A DNA stretch of 64,000 nucleotides from Glycomyces fuscus (lineage in GTDB: Bacteria > Actinomycetota > Actinomycetes > Streptosporangiales > Streptosporangiaceae). The notes under the pieces were generated by a model. That model had not been told where the DNA came from. It saw nothing but the letters and a program-made list of their open reading frames with translations, and did not search any database. The DNA is taken from assembly GCA_002529455.1 (NCBI GenBank), contig NYMS01000004.1, forward strand, positions 1 through 64,000. The letters are read 5' to 3'. This document shows positions 17,488 to 26,848 of this stretch, piece by piece. Within the stretch, counting starts at the first letter, position 1; each line of letters opens with the position of its first letter. Both the position numbers and the translations under genes were made by a program.

Positions 17488-18345
17488 CTAGAGCGCGGCG
17501 GCCTGCCGCTCGGCGGCCTCCACCACGTTCACCAGCAGCATCGCCCGGGTCATCGGACCCACGCCGCCGGGGTTCGGGGAGAGGTGTCCGGCGACCTCGG
17601 CCACGTCGGGGACGACGTCGCCGACCAGGCCGGACTCGGTGCGCGAGACGCCCACGTCCAGCACGGCGGCGCCCGGCTTCACCATGTCCTTGGTGATCAG
17701 CCCCGGCACGCCGGCGCCGGCGACGATGATGTCCGCGCGGCGCGTGTGCTCGGCGAGGTCACGGGTGCCGGTGTGGCACAGCGTGACGGTGGCGTTCTCC
17801 GAACGACGGGTCAGCAGCAGGCCGAGGGGGCGGCCCACGGTCACTCCGCGCCCGACCACGACCACCTCGGCGCCCTTGAGCGGCACCTCGTAGCGGGTGA
17901 GCAGCTCCACGATGCCGCGCGGCGTGCACGGCAGCGGCGCCTCCTGCATCAGCACCAGCTTGCCGAGGTTGGAGGGCTGGAGGCCGTCCGCGTCCTTGAC
18001 CGGGTCGATCAGGCCCAGCACCCGGTTCTCGTCCAGGCCCCTCGGCAGCGGGAGCTGCACGATGTAGCCGGTGCAGGCCGGGTCGGCGTTGAGCTCGTGC
18101 ACGGCCTGCTCCACCTCCTCCTGCGTGGCGTCGGCGGGCAGGTCGCGGCGGATGCTGGCGATGCCCACCTGCGCGCAGTCGCGGTGCTTGCCGCGTACGT
18201 AGGAGTGGCTGCCCGGGTCGTCGCCGACCAGGACCGTGCCCAGGCCGGGGGTGACCCCCCGGTCGTGCAGCTTCGCCACCCGCTCGGAGAGCTCCTCGCG
18301 AATGGACTTCGCGACGGCCTTGCCGTCCAGAACGATCGCGCTCAT
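17488..18345 (-). CDS. folD: Methylenetetrahydrofolate dehydrogenase / cyclohydrolase
   Basis: 285 residues, the normal FolD length. It interconverts 5,10-methylene-, methenyl- and 10-formyl-tetrahydrofolate, supplying the formyl donor for PurN and PurH just upstream. Motifs: the Y-V-R-G-K-H-x-x-C segment (cyclohydrolase Lys region), Q-L-P-L-P-R near 100, P-C-T-P-R-G-I, the nucleotide loop [11 protein letters not shown], and a P-G-G-V-G-P-M-T end. ATG 18345 follows GAGGAGA. It is 17 bases past purH, so the order purN-purH-folD is one operon. Confidence 0.93.
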   Translation of the reverse strand: MSAIVLDGKAVAKSIREELSERVAKLHDRGVTPGLGTVLVGDDPGSHSYVRGKHRDCAQVGIASIRRDLPADATQEEVEQAVHELNADPACTGYIVQLPLPRGLDENRVLGLIDPVKDADGLQPSNLGKLVLMQEAPLPCTPRGIVELLTRYEVPLKGAEVVVVGRGVTVGRPLGLLLTRRSENATVTLCHTGTRDLAEHTRRADIIVAGAGVPGLITKDMVKPGAAVLDVGVSRTESGLVGDVVPDVAEVAGHLSPNPGGVGPMTRAMLLVNVVEAAERQAAAL

Positions 18346-18361
18346 GCGTGTGTCTCCTCGC

Positions 18362-19930
18362 TCAGTGGAAGAAGTGCCGGGTCCCGGTGAGGTACATGGT
18401 CACCCCGGCGGCCTTGGCCGCGGCGATGACCTCCTCGTCGCGGACCGAGCCGCCGGGCTGGACGACCGCGCGGACCCCCGCTTCGGTGAGGATCTCCAGG
18501 CCGTCGGGGAAGGGGAAGAAGGCGTCGCTGGCCGCCACGGAGCCGGTCACCCGGTCGCCCGCGCGCGTGACCGCCAGGCGGGCGGAGTCCACACGGTTAA
18601 CCTGGCCCATGCCCACGCCCACGGTGGCGCCGCCGGAGGCCAGGAGGATGGCGTTGGACTTGACCGCGCGCACGGCCTTCCAGGCGAAGGCCAGGTCGGC
18701 CAGGGTGGCCTCGTCGGCGGCCTCCCCGGCGGCCAGGGTCCAGGTGGAGGGGTCGTCGCCGGGGGCGTCGATCGCGTCGCGCGACTGCACCAGCAGACCG
18801 CCGCTGATCTGGTGGTCCTCCGTGCACGTGTCGGATCCGGGGCCCTCGGCCACGAGCAGGCGGATGTTCTTCTTGCGGCTGAGGACCTCCACGGCCGCGG
18901 GCTCGAAGGCGGGGGCCACGACGACCTCGGTGAAGATCTCCGCGATCTGTCCGGCCAGCTCCTCGCCGACGGGGCGGTTGGTGGCGATGACGCCGCCGAA
19001 GGCCGACACCGGGTCGCAGGCGTGCGCCCTGCGGTGGGCCTCGGCGTTGTCGGCGCCGACGGCGATCCCGCACGGGTTGGCGTGCTTGATGATGGCCACG
19101 CACGGCTCGTCGAAGTCGTGGGCGGCGCGCAGCGCGGCGTCGGCGTCCACGTAGTTGTTGTAGGACATGGCCTTGCCGTGCAGCTGCTCGGCTCCGGCCA
19201 GACCGGTCGGCGGGGCGTCCGCCAGGGTGTACAGCGCCGCCTTCTGGTGGGGGTTCTCGCCGTAGCGCAGCACGTCCTTGCGGCTGTAGGCGACACCGAT
19301 GAAGTCGGGCCAGCCCGACTCGGCGGCCTCCCCGTCGGGGGCGTAGGAGGCGGCGAACCAGCCGGCGACGGCCGCGTCGTAGGCGGCGGTGTGCCGGAAG
19401 GCGAGCCCGGCCAGTCGCTTGCGCTGCTCCAGGGTGAAGCCGCCGTCGCGGACGGCCTCCAGGGCGGCGTCGTAGCTGCCCGGGTCGACCACGACCGCGA
19501 CGCTGCCGTGGTTCTTGGCCGAGGCGCGCACCATGGCGGGCCCGCCGATGTCGATCTTCTCGATGCAGTCGGCCTCGGAGGCGCCGGAGGCGACGGTGTC
19601 CCGGAAGGGGTAGAGGTTGACCACGACCAGGTCGAAGGGGGCGATGCCCAGCTCCTTGATCCTGGCGACGTGCTCGGGGTTGTTCTGGTCGGCGAGAAGC
19701 CCGGCGTGCACGGAGGGGTGCAGCGTCTTGACGCGGCCCTCCATGATCTCGGGGAAGCCGGTGACGTCCTCCACGGGGGTGACGGGGATGTCGGCGGCTC
19801 GCAGCCGCGCGGCGGTGGAGCCGGTGGAGACGATCTCCACCCCGGCCTCGGCCAGGCCGATGCCCAGCTCCTCCAGACCGGTCTTGTCGTAGACGCTGAT
19901 CAACGCACGCCTGATGGCCTGCTGGGTCAC
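18362..19930 (-). CDS. purH: Bifunctional AICAR formyltransferase / IMP cyclohydrolase
   Basis: 522 residues. Catalyses the last two steps of IMP synthesis. The N-terminal MGS-like IMP cyclohydrolase (about 1-200) has S-V-Y-D-K-T-G, the S-T-G-S-T-A loop and V-K-T-L-H-P-x-x-H-A-G. The C-terminal formyltransferase has R-Y-G-E-N-P-H-Q, K-x-M-S-Y-N-N, K-H-A-N-P-C-G and the D-A-F-F-P-F-P-D-G end. The GTG start overlaps the purN stop (GTGA), so translation is coupled. Confidence 0.94.
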   Translation of the reverse strand: MTQQAIRRALISVYDKTGLEELGIGLAEAGVEIVSTGSTAARLRAADIPVTPVEDVTGFPEIMEGRVKTLHPSVHAGLLADQNNPEHVARIKELGIAPFDLVVVNLYPFRDTVASGASEADCIEKIDIGGPAMVRASAKNHGSVAVVVDPGSYDAALEAVRDGGFTLEQRKRLAGLAFRHTAAYDAAVAGWFAASYAPDGEAAESGWPDFIGVAYSRKDVLRYGENPHQKAALYTLADAPPTGLAGAEQLHGKAMSYNNYVDADAALRAAHDFDEPCVAIIKHANPCGIAVGADNAEAHRRAHACDPVSAFGGVIATNRPVGEELAGQIAEIFTEVVVAPAFEPAAVEVLSRKKNIRLLVAEGPGSDTCTEDHQISGGLLVQSRDAIDAPGDDPSTWTLAAGEAADEATLADLAFAWKAVRAVKSNAILLASGGATVGVGMGQVNRVDSARLAVTRAGDRVTGSVAASDAFFPFPDGLEILTEAGVRAVVQPGGSVRDEEVIAAAKAAGVTMYLTGTRHFFH

Positions 19931-20586
19931 CGGTTCTCCTTCGTGTCGGTCGCGTCGGTGACGCGCTGCTCGGTGCGGCCGAACCGCACGTGCCTGCCGT
20001 CGATGGTCCAGCCCTCGCGGGCGAGCCTGCCGACCGTGTCGACCAGCATCGTCCGCTCCACGGACTTGATGCGCTCGTGGAGGCTGGCTTCGTCATCGCC
20101 GTCCTCGACGGGGACCGCCACCTGGTCGATGATCGGCCCGGAGTCGACGCCCTCGTCGAGGAAGTGGATGGTGGTGCCGGTGATGCGGACACCGTGGGCG
20201 AGCGCGTCACGTACGGCGTGCGCGCCGGGGAAGGAGGGCAGGAGCGCGGGGTGGATGTTGACCGCCGGGTGGCTGCCGATGACGGCGGGGCCGAGGATGC
20301 GCATGAAACCCGCGGAGACCACCAGGTCGGGTCGGTACTCGTCGATGCGCTCGGCCATGGCGGCGTTCCACCGTGAGCGGTCGGCGAAGGAGCGGAAGGG
20401 GACGACGAACGCGGGCACCCCGGCCTCCTCGGCCAGTTCGATGCCGCGGGTCCCCTCGCGGTCGGAGCCGACGGCGACGACCGTCGCCCCGTAGGCCGGA
20501 TCCCTGGCCGCCTCCAGCAGGGCGGCCATGTTGCTGCCCGTGCCCGATATGAGGACCACCACTCGCGCGGACAATGCTTCTCCCAT
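19927..20586 (-). CDS. purN: Phosphoribosylglycinamide formyltransferase
   Basis: 219 residues, the usual PurN size. It transfers the formyl group of 10-formyl-THF to GAR in purine synthesis. Signature residues: the N-terminal S-G-T-G-S-N-M phosphate loop, [19 protein letters not shown] with the catalytic His, and [13 protein letters not shown] with the catalytic Asp. ATG 20586 precedes the Rossmann strand; a longer frame reaching 21012 would add an Arg/Pro-rich leader. It is first in the purN-purH-folD operon. Confidence 0.93.
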   Translation of the reverse strand: MGEALSARVVVLISGTGSNMAALLEAARDPAYGATVVAVGSDREGTRGIELAEEAGVPAFVVPFRSFADRSRWNAAMAERIDEYRPDLVVSAGFMRILGPAVIGSHPAVNIHPALLPSFPGAHAVRDALAHGVRITGTTIHFLDEGVDSGPIIDQVAVPVEDGDDEASLHERIKSVERTMLVDTVGRLAREGWTIDGRHVRFGRTEQRVTDATDTKENR

Positions 20587-21001
20587 TGTGTAGAGAACGG
20601 TGCGGGAGCTGCCTCCCGCCTCCGGGGGCGCCGGGGGACGGCGCAGCATCCGGATCTCGCGTACACCTGGTCCGGGGGTCCGGCGCGCGCCGGACCGCGC
20701 CGGAGGCGGGGTTCGCGGGTGACCCGATCGTCCTTCCCCCGAGCGGCCCCGCGCGGGCGTCCGTGGACGTCCCTCGGGGGTGGCGGCGGATGACGGGCGG
20801 GCGACGGGGCGCGCCTCTCGGCCCGCCCGCGATCCCACCCTATCGGTCCAGGTAGCGTCTACCCACGGGGAGTGGGTGTTGGCCGGCCCGTGACGGGGTT
20901 CCCGGCGGCCCGCGGACCGGCGTGACCATGGACGACGGGTAGCCTCCGGGCAGCGGAGGCGACCACGGCGCCCCGATCGGGGCGCGCCTAAGGAGTGAAC
21001 C
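20587..21001. other. divergent intergenic region, purN and DUF4190 genes
   Basis: About 415 bases, high G+C. It must hold both promoters. A TAGCGT -10-like sequence lies around 20854-20859 toward the plus gene, inside a small GGTAG/CTACC dyad. I recognise no riboswitch and no gene. Confidence 0.4.
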
Positions 21002-21394
21002 TTGACCGACAACAGCCCGGAGCCCCGATCCGAGGGGCAGCCGCCCAGAACCGAGCGCGGCGGCCTGTGGGGCCTGTTCTTCGGGGCGGCCGGCCTGCTG
21101 CTTCCCCCCTACGGGGTCGTGCTGTCCGTGTTCGGTGTCGTGCAGGGCTTCCGGGCGAGGCGGGCCGCGAGGGCGAACCGCACCGCGGCACCGGGCGCTC
21201 TGACGAGCGTGGCCGTGGGCGTGCTGGGGATCGTGATGTCGCTGTCGCTGTTCGCGGTGGCCGTGGTGTACCAGGAGCAGATGGCGCAGTACCGGGACTG
21301 CTCGGCCCGCGCCCACACGGTCTCCAGCCAGAAGGAGTGCGACGAGGCGTGGGAGTCCGCCACCGGGCTCCCGCCCACGGTGGTCATCAGCTGA
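21002..21394 (+). CDS. DUF4190-type small membrane protein
   Basis: 130 residues from a TTG start eight bases after AAGGAG, which decides the start. A polar N terminus is followed by two transmembrane helices (about 22-46 and 62-86) joined by a short R-A-R-R-A-A-R-A-N-R loop, the DUF4190 hairpin pattern. An extracellular C-terminal tail with two cysteines follows (C-S-A-R and E-C-D-E-A-W). The paired cysteines could form a disulfide outside the membrane. The function is unknown. A strong hairpin ends the unit at 21434-21466. Confidence 0.65.
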   Translation: MTDNSPEPRSEGQPPRTERGGLWGLFFGAAGLLLPPYGVVLSVFGVVQGFRARRAARANRTAAPGALTSVAVGVLGIVMSLSLFAVAVVYQEQMAQYRDCSARAHTVSSQKECDEAWESATGLPPTVVIS

Positions 21395-21433
21395 GGCGTC
21401 CGGCCACGGGGTCCGACCACCCCGGCGGCGCCC

Positions 21434-21466
21434 GAGGGGGCGGCGGGAGTGTCCCGCCGCCCCCTT
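21434..21466 (+). terminator. hairpin terminator after the DUF4190 gene
   Basis: Fourteen to fifteen paired bases (AGGGGGCGGCGGGA and TCCCGCCGCCCCCT) with a GTG loop, ending in TTCG. It insulates the exopolysaccharide operon that follows. Confidence 0.75.
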
Positions 21467-21567
21467 CGCGTGTCCGGGGCCCTCCCCCGAGCGCGGCCCG
21501 CTTTCCGGTCGTTTTCCGCACGGAGAAACGGCCGCTCACCCATGCCGCGAAGATCTCCCAAGGGATT

Positions 21568-21599
21568 ACACTTAGTATGCAATCAATCACTAAAAGTGT
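21568..21599. promoter_or_regulatory. AT-rich inverted repeat upstream of the exopolysaccharide operon
   Basis: ACACTTAGT and ACTAAAAGTGT arms (ACACTT/AAGTGT perfect, AGT/ACT inside) span 32 bases in the most A+T-rich patch of the window, ending 27 bases before the wzz-like start. It is a plausible operator or promoter for the whole plus-strand cluster. Confidence 0.5.
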
Positions 21600-21626
21600 T
21601 GACCACTCTTGTGCGGAGAGGATTCG

Positions 21627-24032
21627 ATGGACACCGACGCCTCCGGCCCGTCCGGACCGGAACTGAGGGAGTACACGGCACTGCTGCGCCGCCGCCGGCG
21701 GTTCGTCGGCGCCGGCGTGCTCGGCGGACTGGCCCTGGCCGCCGCAGCGGTGATCGGACTCCCCGCCGCCTACACCTCCGTCTCCGCCGTCCAGGTCCAG
21801 CCCAGCGGGATGGCCGAGTTCACCGGGGAGCGCTCCGGACGCCTGACCGGGGAGGTCAACCTCGACACCGAGGCCCAGGTCCTGCTGTCGGACGACGTGT
21901 CGTCCGCCGTGGCCGGGACCCTGGCCGAAGGGGGCGCCGGGCCCTCGGTCGAGGAGCTGCGCGAGCGGGTGGAGGTGAGCGTGCCCCCCAACAGCAGCGT
22001 TCTGGAGATCAGCTACTCCGCCGGGAGCCCCGAGGCCGCGCGGGCCGGTGCGCAGGCCTACGCCGACGCCTACCTCGAACTGCGCCGCGAACGCGTCGAG
22101 GGGCTGATCGACAGCCACCTGGAGGCGCTGCGCGGTGAGCAGGAGGCCCGCTACGAGGCCCTCGCCGAGGCCGCCGCGGAGTCACCGGAGCCCGGCGCGG
22201 ACGCGCGGGTCGAGGCGCTGCGCGCGGAGATCACCGAGCTGGGCAACGGCATCAGCCCCCTCAGCGCCCTGGCGGAGACGGTCGAGCCGGGCCGGGTCAT
22301 CACACCGGCCGGGCTCCCCGAGCGCGCGAGCAGCCCGGTGCCCGCCCTGTGGCTGGTCGGCGGCGCCGCGCTCGGCCTGGTGGCGGGGCTGCTGGCGGCC
22401 GTGGTCCGCGACCGCCTCGACCCGAGGCTGCACGACGCCGAGGAGACCGGGCGGATCGGGGCGGTGCCGGTGCTGCTCGACCTGTCCGAGCGGGTCGGGC
22501 GCGGCCAGCGCTCCCCCGGGCTGCTGCCGGACGGCGACCGCCGCGGGCAGCGGGTCAACGAGTTCGCGCACCTGGTGCGCGCCCGACTCGCCGCGGGACC
22601 CGCTCCCGCGACGGCCGAGCGGCCCTCGGAGGCCGCCGGACCGGCCGGAACGGGGACGGGTGGGGCCGGAGTGGCCGCCAGTGCCGGAAGGGCCGCAGGA
22701 GCGGGTCGTGCCGGAGGGGAGGACGGGTTGGCCGAACTCCTCGGAGCCGGGGAGGCCGCCGTCGGCCGCGTCCTGCTCGTCACCGCGACCACCCCGGGCC
22801 GCGCGGGCACGGCGACCGCGGTGAACCTGGCCGCGTCCCTGGCCCGTACGGGCTCGGAGACGCTGCTGGTGTGCACCGACCCCCGCACCGACACCGTCGG
22901 CGAACTGCTGGGGCTGCCCGAGGGCCCCGGTCTGGCCGAGGCGCTGCTGGAGGGCGAGGACCCCGCCGACCTGGAGGTGCGCCCCGACGTGGTGCCCCGC
23001 CTGCGGGTCCTGCGCTACGGGGCGCCGGGCCTGGAAGCGCCGGTGCAGGGCACCGCGATGCCGGAGCTGGTGGGGCTGCTGCGGTCGGGGGCCGAGTACG
23101 TGGTGGTGGCGGTGGCCCCGGTGAGCGAGCGCGCCGACGCGCACGCGCTGGCCGGTTCGGCCGACCTGATGCTGCCGGTGGTCGAGCTGGGCCGCACGCG
23201 CCGCGTCGACCTGACGGGGCTGCTCGTCCTCGCCGACCGGTTCGGGGTCCCCGTGCCGGGCACGGCCGTCCTGCCGCGCCAGCCGCTGGCCGGGCCCGCG
23301 CCGGTGGCGCCGCCCTCCGCCGCCCCGGCGCGCGGGGAGGAGGCGCCCGACGGAGCCGGTCGGACGCCCGCGGAGGACGAGGCGGCCGGGAAGGCCGGGG
23401 AGCCGACCGGGGGCGAGAGGGGCCGCGCCGGCGCGGGGATCGCGCTGACCGGCATCGTCAGCGAGCTCCCCCCGGCCGCCGGGGCCAGGAAGGCGGGTGA
23501 GCGCGGTGGGACGGACCGCCCCCCGGCCTCCGAGGGGGCGGCGGGATCCCCCGGTGTGCCCGGGCCCCGGAGGGCGCAGGGCGAGCAGGGTGCGGCGCAG
23601 GACGTGGAACCTCCCCGCGACGGTGGGATACCCGCGGGCCTGGAGGTCCCCCGCGTGCTGGGCGGCGACGGCGCCACCCAGGCGCCGGCGGCCCCGGAGG
23701 GCACCGGGGGAACCGCTGCCGCGGAGGCCGCCGAAGCCGACCGGGACGCGGACGCCACCGCGGCCCCGGACACGGCCGACGCCCACAGGGCCCACGGGAC
23801 CGGCGGTGACACCGCGGCCCCGGGCACGGCCTCGGAGGCGGAGGCGGCCTTCGGGCTGCCCGGGACCGCCGGGGCGGAGGGGTCCCACGACCCCGAGGCG
23901 ACCGTCAGCGGCGCCGAGGCCACCGAGGCCCTGGTGGCCTTCGCGGCCGCGGAGGGGGACGAGGACTCCCCGCCGACCGGAGCCGCCGGGGACGCCGCCT
24001 CCCCGGACACCGCCTCGGGGACCCGGAACTGA
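21627..24032 (+). CDS. Wzz-like chain-length protein fused to a degenerate BY-kinase domain
   Basis: 801 residues from ATG 21627, which follows GGAGAGG; a TTG at 21609 is also in frame. Two transmembrane helices (about 27-49 and 238-257) flank an extracellular Wzz region. A MinD/BY-kinase-like domain sits at about 380-555. Its Walker A site reads T-P-G-R-A-G-T-A-T where active kinases have GEGKT/S, so the lysine is gone. The Walker A' and B sites (L-V-C-T-D-P-R; V-V-V-A-V-A-P) lack the usual Asp pair. A 240-residue Ala/Gly/Glu/Pro-rich tail ends the protein, with no Tyr cluster. It probably controls polymer length without kinase activity. Its stop overlaps the next ATG. Confidence 0.8.
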   Translation: MDTDASGPSGPELREYTALLRRRRRFVGAGVLGGLALAAAAVIGLPAAYTSVSAVQVQPSGMAEFTGERSGRLTGEVNLDTEAQVLLSDDVSSAVAGTLAEGGAGPSVEELRERVEVSVPPNSSVLEISYSAGSPEAARAGAQAYADAYLELRRERVEGLIDSHLEALRGEQEARYEALAEAAAESPEPGADARVEALRAEITELGNGISPLSALAETVEPGRVITPAGLPERASSPVPALWLVGGAALGLVAGLLAAVVRDRLDPRLHDAEETGRIGAVPVLLDLSERVGRGQRSPGLLPDGDRRGQRVNEFAHLVRARLAAGPAPATAERPSEAAGPAGTGTGGAGVAASAGRAAGAGRAGGEDGLAELLGAGEAAVGRVLLVTATTPGRAGTATAVNLAASLARTGSETLLVCTDPRTDTVGELLGLPEGPGLAEALLEGEDPADLEVRPDVVPRLRVLRYGAPGLEAPVQGTAMPELVGLLRSGAEYVVVAVAPVSERADAHALAGSADLMLPVVELGRTRRVDLTGLLVLADRFGVPVPGTAVLPRQPLAGPAPVAPPSAAPARGEEAPDGAGRTPAEDEAAGKAGEPTGGERGRAGAGIALTGIVSELPPAAGARKAGERGGTDRPPASEGAAGSPGVPGPRRAQGEQGAAQDVEPPRDGGIPAGLEVPRVLGGDGATQAPAAPEGTGGTAAAEAAEADRDADATAAPDTADAHRAHGTGGDTAAPGTASEAEAAFGLPGTAGAEGSHDPEATVSGAEATEALVAFAAAEGDEDSPPTGAAGDAASPDTASGTRN

Positions 24033-25459
24033 TGGCCTGGAACACGTCCGTGCGCGGCCCCCGGCCCGCCGCCCGGGCGGCGGGCCCCGCCGTGGGCGGC
24101 GTCGGGGGCCCGCTCCCGGCGGGCGGGCACTCCCCCGCCGCCGGCCGGCCGCTGCTCTGGCTGCTGGCCGGGTACCCGCTGTGGTGGGCCCTGGGGCTGG
24201 GGCAGTTCGCGTACTGGCTGTTCGCGGTCCCGATGGCCGCCGAGCTGGTGCGCCGCCACCGCACCACGGGGCTCCGGGTGCCCCCGGGGTTCTGGCTGTG
24301 GGCGCTGTTCCTGCTGTGGACGGTGCTGGGCCTGTTCCTGGTCCAGCTGGAGATGCCCGGGACCGTGCCGGACAGCGGCGGATACGGCGGCGCCGTGCTC
24401 CGGGCGGTCAACTACCTGGTGCTGACGGTCCTGATGCTCTACGTCGGCAACCTGTCCGAGCGCGAGCTCCCCACGCGCGCGGTCGTGGGCGCGCTGGCGG
24501 TGCTGTGCCTGGCCACGATCGCGGGCGGCTGCCTGGGCGTGCTCGCGCCCCGGTTCGAGTTCACGTCCCCGACGGAGTACCTGCTGCCCGGGGCCCTGAC
24601 CTCCGACCCCTACATGCAGGCCCTCATCCATCCGGCGTCCGCGCAGGTCATGGACATCTTCGGATACGAGTCCGCCCGTCCGAAGGCACCCTGGGAGTAC
24701 ACCAACATCTGGGGGTACATGCTCTCCCTGCTGCTGGTGTGGCTGCTGGTGGGCTGGGTGGCGCAGGGTTCGGGGTGGGTGCGCTGGGGGGCCCTGGCCG
24801 CCGCCGCGCTGGCCGTGGCGCCCGTCGTGTACTCGCTCAACCGGGCCCTGTGGGCGGGGCTGGCGCTGTCCGCGGCCTACGGGGCCCTGGTGGCGCTGCG
24901 CCGCGGCCGGGTGGTCCTGGTGGGCGCCTGCGCCGTCGCGTGCCTGGCGGTGCTGCTGGTGCTGGCCGCCTCACCGCTCGCCGAGGTGGTGCGGGCCAGG
25001 ATCGACAACCCGCACAGCGACGACGGCCGCGCCGCCACCAACGCGGCCTCCGTGGAGGCCGCCCGCCTGTCCCCGGTGGTGGGGTGGGGCACCACCCGGG
25101 AGAGCCTGGGCAGCTCGGACTCGATCGCGGTCGGCCCCACGCCCGGGTGCCCCGGCTGCGGCCAGCACGTCATCGGCAACGCGGGCCAGCTGTGGATGAC
25201 GCTGATCGCCGGCGGCTGGGTGGGCACCGGCCTCATGCTCGCCTTCTTCGCACGGGTCGTGTGGCGCTACCGCTCCGCGGCCTCGCTGGAGGGGCAGGGC
25301 GCGCTGCTGACCGTGCTGCTGCTGTTCTGGTACATGTTCTTCTACGTCGCGCTGATGTCCCCGCTGGCCGTCACCATGGTCGCCGTCGCCCTGCTCTGGC
25401 GGGGCGAGGAGCCGGTGCTCCGGCGGCGGACCGCGCGCACCCGCGGGGGTCTTTGGTGA
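24032..25459 (+). CDS. O-antigen ligase/polymerase-like membrane protein (Wzy-like)
   Basis: 475 residues with about 10-12 transmembrane helices. A large extracellular loop near residues 325-390 holds the W-G-T-T-R-E and C-P-G-C-G-Q-H-V-I-G-N segments, as in Wzy_C/O-antigen-ligase proteins where conserved Arg and His lie in that loop. It would polymerise lipid-linked repeat units at the outer membrane face. The ATG overlaps the upstream stop (TGATG), and the downstream gene starts inside this gene's stop (GTGA), so all three are coupled. Confidence 0.8.
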   Translation: MAWNTSVRGPRPAARAAGPAVGGVGGPLPAGGHSPAAGRPLLWLLAGYPLWWALGLGQFAYWLFAVPMAAELVRRHRTTGLRVPPGFWLWALFLLWTVLGLFLVQLEMPGTVPDSGGYGGAVLRAVNYLVLTVLMLYVGNLSERELPTRAVVGALAVLCLATIAGGCLGVLAPRFEFTSPTEYLLPGALTSDPYMQALIHPASAQVMDIFGYESARPKAPWEYTNIWGYMLSLLLVWLLVGWVAQGSGWVRWGALAAAALAVAPVVYSLNRALWAGLALSAAYGALVALRRGRVVLVGACAVACLAVLLVLAASPLAEVVRARIDNPHSDDGRAATNAASVEAARLSPVVGWGTTRESLGSSDSIAVGPTPGCPGCGQHVIGNAGQLWMTLIAGGWVGTGLMLAFFARVVWRYRSAASLEGQGALLTVLLLFWYMFFYVALMSPLAVTMVAVALLWRGEEPVLRRRTARTRGGLW

Positions 25460-26679
25460 ACAGCGAGACGACCTACCTGACCGACCTCGCCGCGGTGCTG
25501 TGGCCGTGCGGCGGGCTGCTCGGCCCCGGCGACCGCGGTATGCGGCGGCTGGCCCGCCGCGACCGGGGCACCCAGTACCTCCCGGTCCCCAACGCGCAGA
25601 ACCCCCGGGTGATCCTGCCCGCCCACGACCGGTGGGCCGCCACCCGGGGCATCACGTCCTTCTCCCAGGGGCACTCGTTCCGGGAGCGGGCGCGCACGCT
25701 GCTGCTGACGGGGGCGTTCGCCACCGGCCTGGCGCCGCTCCTGCTGCGCGACCGGCTGTACGTGGGGGCGGGGCCGGGCATCGAGCACGCGCTCACGGCC
25801 GCGCTGGACCGCGAGCTGGCCGTCGCCATCCACGTGGGCCCGCCCCGGGCCAACCGCAAGCCCGTACTCCTGCTGCTCACGCCCGGCGGGCGCACGATCG
25901 GCTACGCCAAGGTGGCCGTCAACGACCTGACCTCGCGCCTGGTGCGCGCCGAGACGCGGGCCCTGCGCCAGCTGGCCGAGGCCCGCCTGCCGGACGTGAC
26001 CGTCCCCCGGCTGCTGCACGAGGGCGAGTGGAACGGCCATCCGCTGCTGGTGCAGGAGGCCCTCCCGGTCGGCGTCCAGACCGACCGGCCCACCCGGCGC
26101 CAGCTGCTCAGATGCGTGACGCAGATCGTCGGGCTGTCCAGGGTGCGGCGCCGGAGACTGTCCGACAGCCCCTACCGGCGGTCGCTGGAGGAGCGGATCG
26201 TGACGCTGGGCACGCGGCCCGAGGTGGCGCCGCTGCGCGCCGCGCTACGCCGCCTGCCCGACGTGTACGTGCCGTTCGGCGCCTGGCACGGCGACCTGAC
26301 CAGGTGGAACATCGCCAGCACCGCGCGGCGCGCGTTCGTGTGGGACTGGGAGCGGCTCGCCATGGACGCGCCCGCGGGCTTCGACGCCCTGCACTACGAC
26401 CTCAACGAGTGCGTGCAGGCCGGGGTCCACCCGGGCGTGCACCGGTGGCTGGAGAGCGGGTCGCGGCTGCTGCGCGACCCCCTGATGTCCGAGACCGGGG
26501 TGCGCTCCCACACGGTGTCCACGGTGATGGCGCTGTACCTGATCGACCTGGCCACCCGGTACCTGCACGACCGGCAGGAGGAGTGCGGCGGCCACCTCGC
26601 GGCCGTGGACGACTGGCTGCTGCCCGCGCTGGAAGGGCTCCAGGAGAGGGCGGCCCACGAGGCCGCGCACCAGGGTTGA
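25456..26679 (+). CDS. Aminoglycoside-phosphotransferase-like kinase of the polysaccharide cluster
   Basis: 407 residues from a GTG overlapping the wzy-like stop. The C-terminal half has the APH/ChoK catalytic loop H-G-D-L-T-R-W-N-I (Brenner motif, catalytic Asp and metal Asn) and then V-W-D-W-E-R-L with the metal-binding Asp (about 275-300). The N-terminal half (about 1-130) is family-specific, with an A-K-V-A-V-N-D-like nucleotide Lys near 157. Such proteins recur in actinobacterial exopolysaccharide clusters and may phosphorylate a sugar or lipid carrier; that role is inference. Antibiotic resistance is unlikely in this context. Confidence 0.7.
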   Translation: MNSETTYLTDLAAVLWPCGGLLGPGDRGMRRLARRDRGTQYLPVPNAQNPRVILPAHDRWAATRGITSFSQGHSFRERARTLLLTGAFATGLAPLLLRDRLYVGAGPGIEHALTAALDRELAVAIHVGPPRANRKPVLLLLTPGGRTIGYAKVAVNDLTSRLVRAETRALRQLAEARLPDVTVPRLLHEGEWNGHPLLVQEALPVGVQTDRPTRRQLLRCVTQIVGLSRVRRRRLSDSPYRRSLEERIVTLGTRPEVAPLRAALRRLPDVYVPFGAWHGDLTRWNIASTARRAFVWDWERLAMDAPAGFDALHYDLNECVQAGVHPGVHRWLESGSRLLRDPLMSETGVRSHTVSTVMALYLIDLATRYLHDRQEECGGHLAAVDDWLLPALEGLQERAAHEAAHQG

Positions 26680-26743
26680 ACGGCCCGCCGGACCCGATGT
26701 GCCGGACCCGGTGCGCCGGGCCCGGCCAGGAGCGTCCGGCCCT

Positions 26744-26780
26744 CCGGACCCGGGGAGCCGGGTCCGGTCGACCGGACCCG
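26744..26780 (+). promoter_or_regulatory. mutually exclusive hairpins, possible attenuator
   Basis: Segment CCGGACCCGG (26744-26753), then CCGGGTCCGG (26758-26767), then CCGGACCCG (26772-26780). The middle segment can pair with either flank. It lies in the only long gap (169 bases) inside the plus-strand operon, 69 bases before the sulfotransferase start. Confidence 0.4.
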
Positions 26781-26848
26781 CCCCGTCGAGCCCCGGACGC
26801 CGAGGACGGCGGCCGGAACCACCGAAACCGCGACAGAAGGAGCACGTG

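Noticed and set aside
20587..21001. Purine or folate riboswitch before purN
   Set aside because: I could not build a known riboswitch fold; the region is only generally G+C-rich.
23497..25455. Long open frame overlapping the wzz- and wzy-like genes
   Set aside because: It is an out-of-frame Arg/Pro-rich shadow; only its 3' part from 25456 is a gene.
25456..26679. Aminoglycoside resistance gene
   Set aside because: The fold is APH-like, but the long unique N terminus and coupling to polysaccharide genes argue for a biosynthetic kinase.
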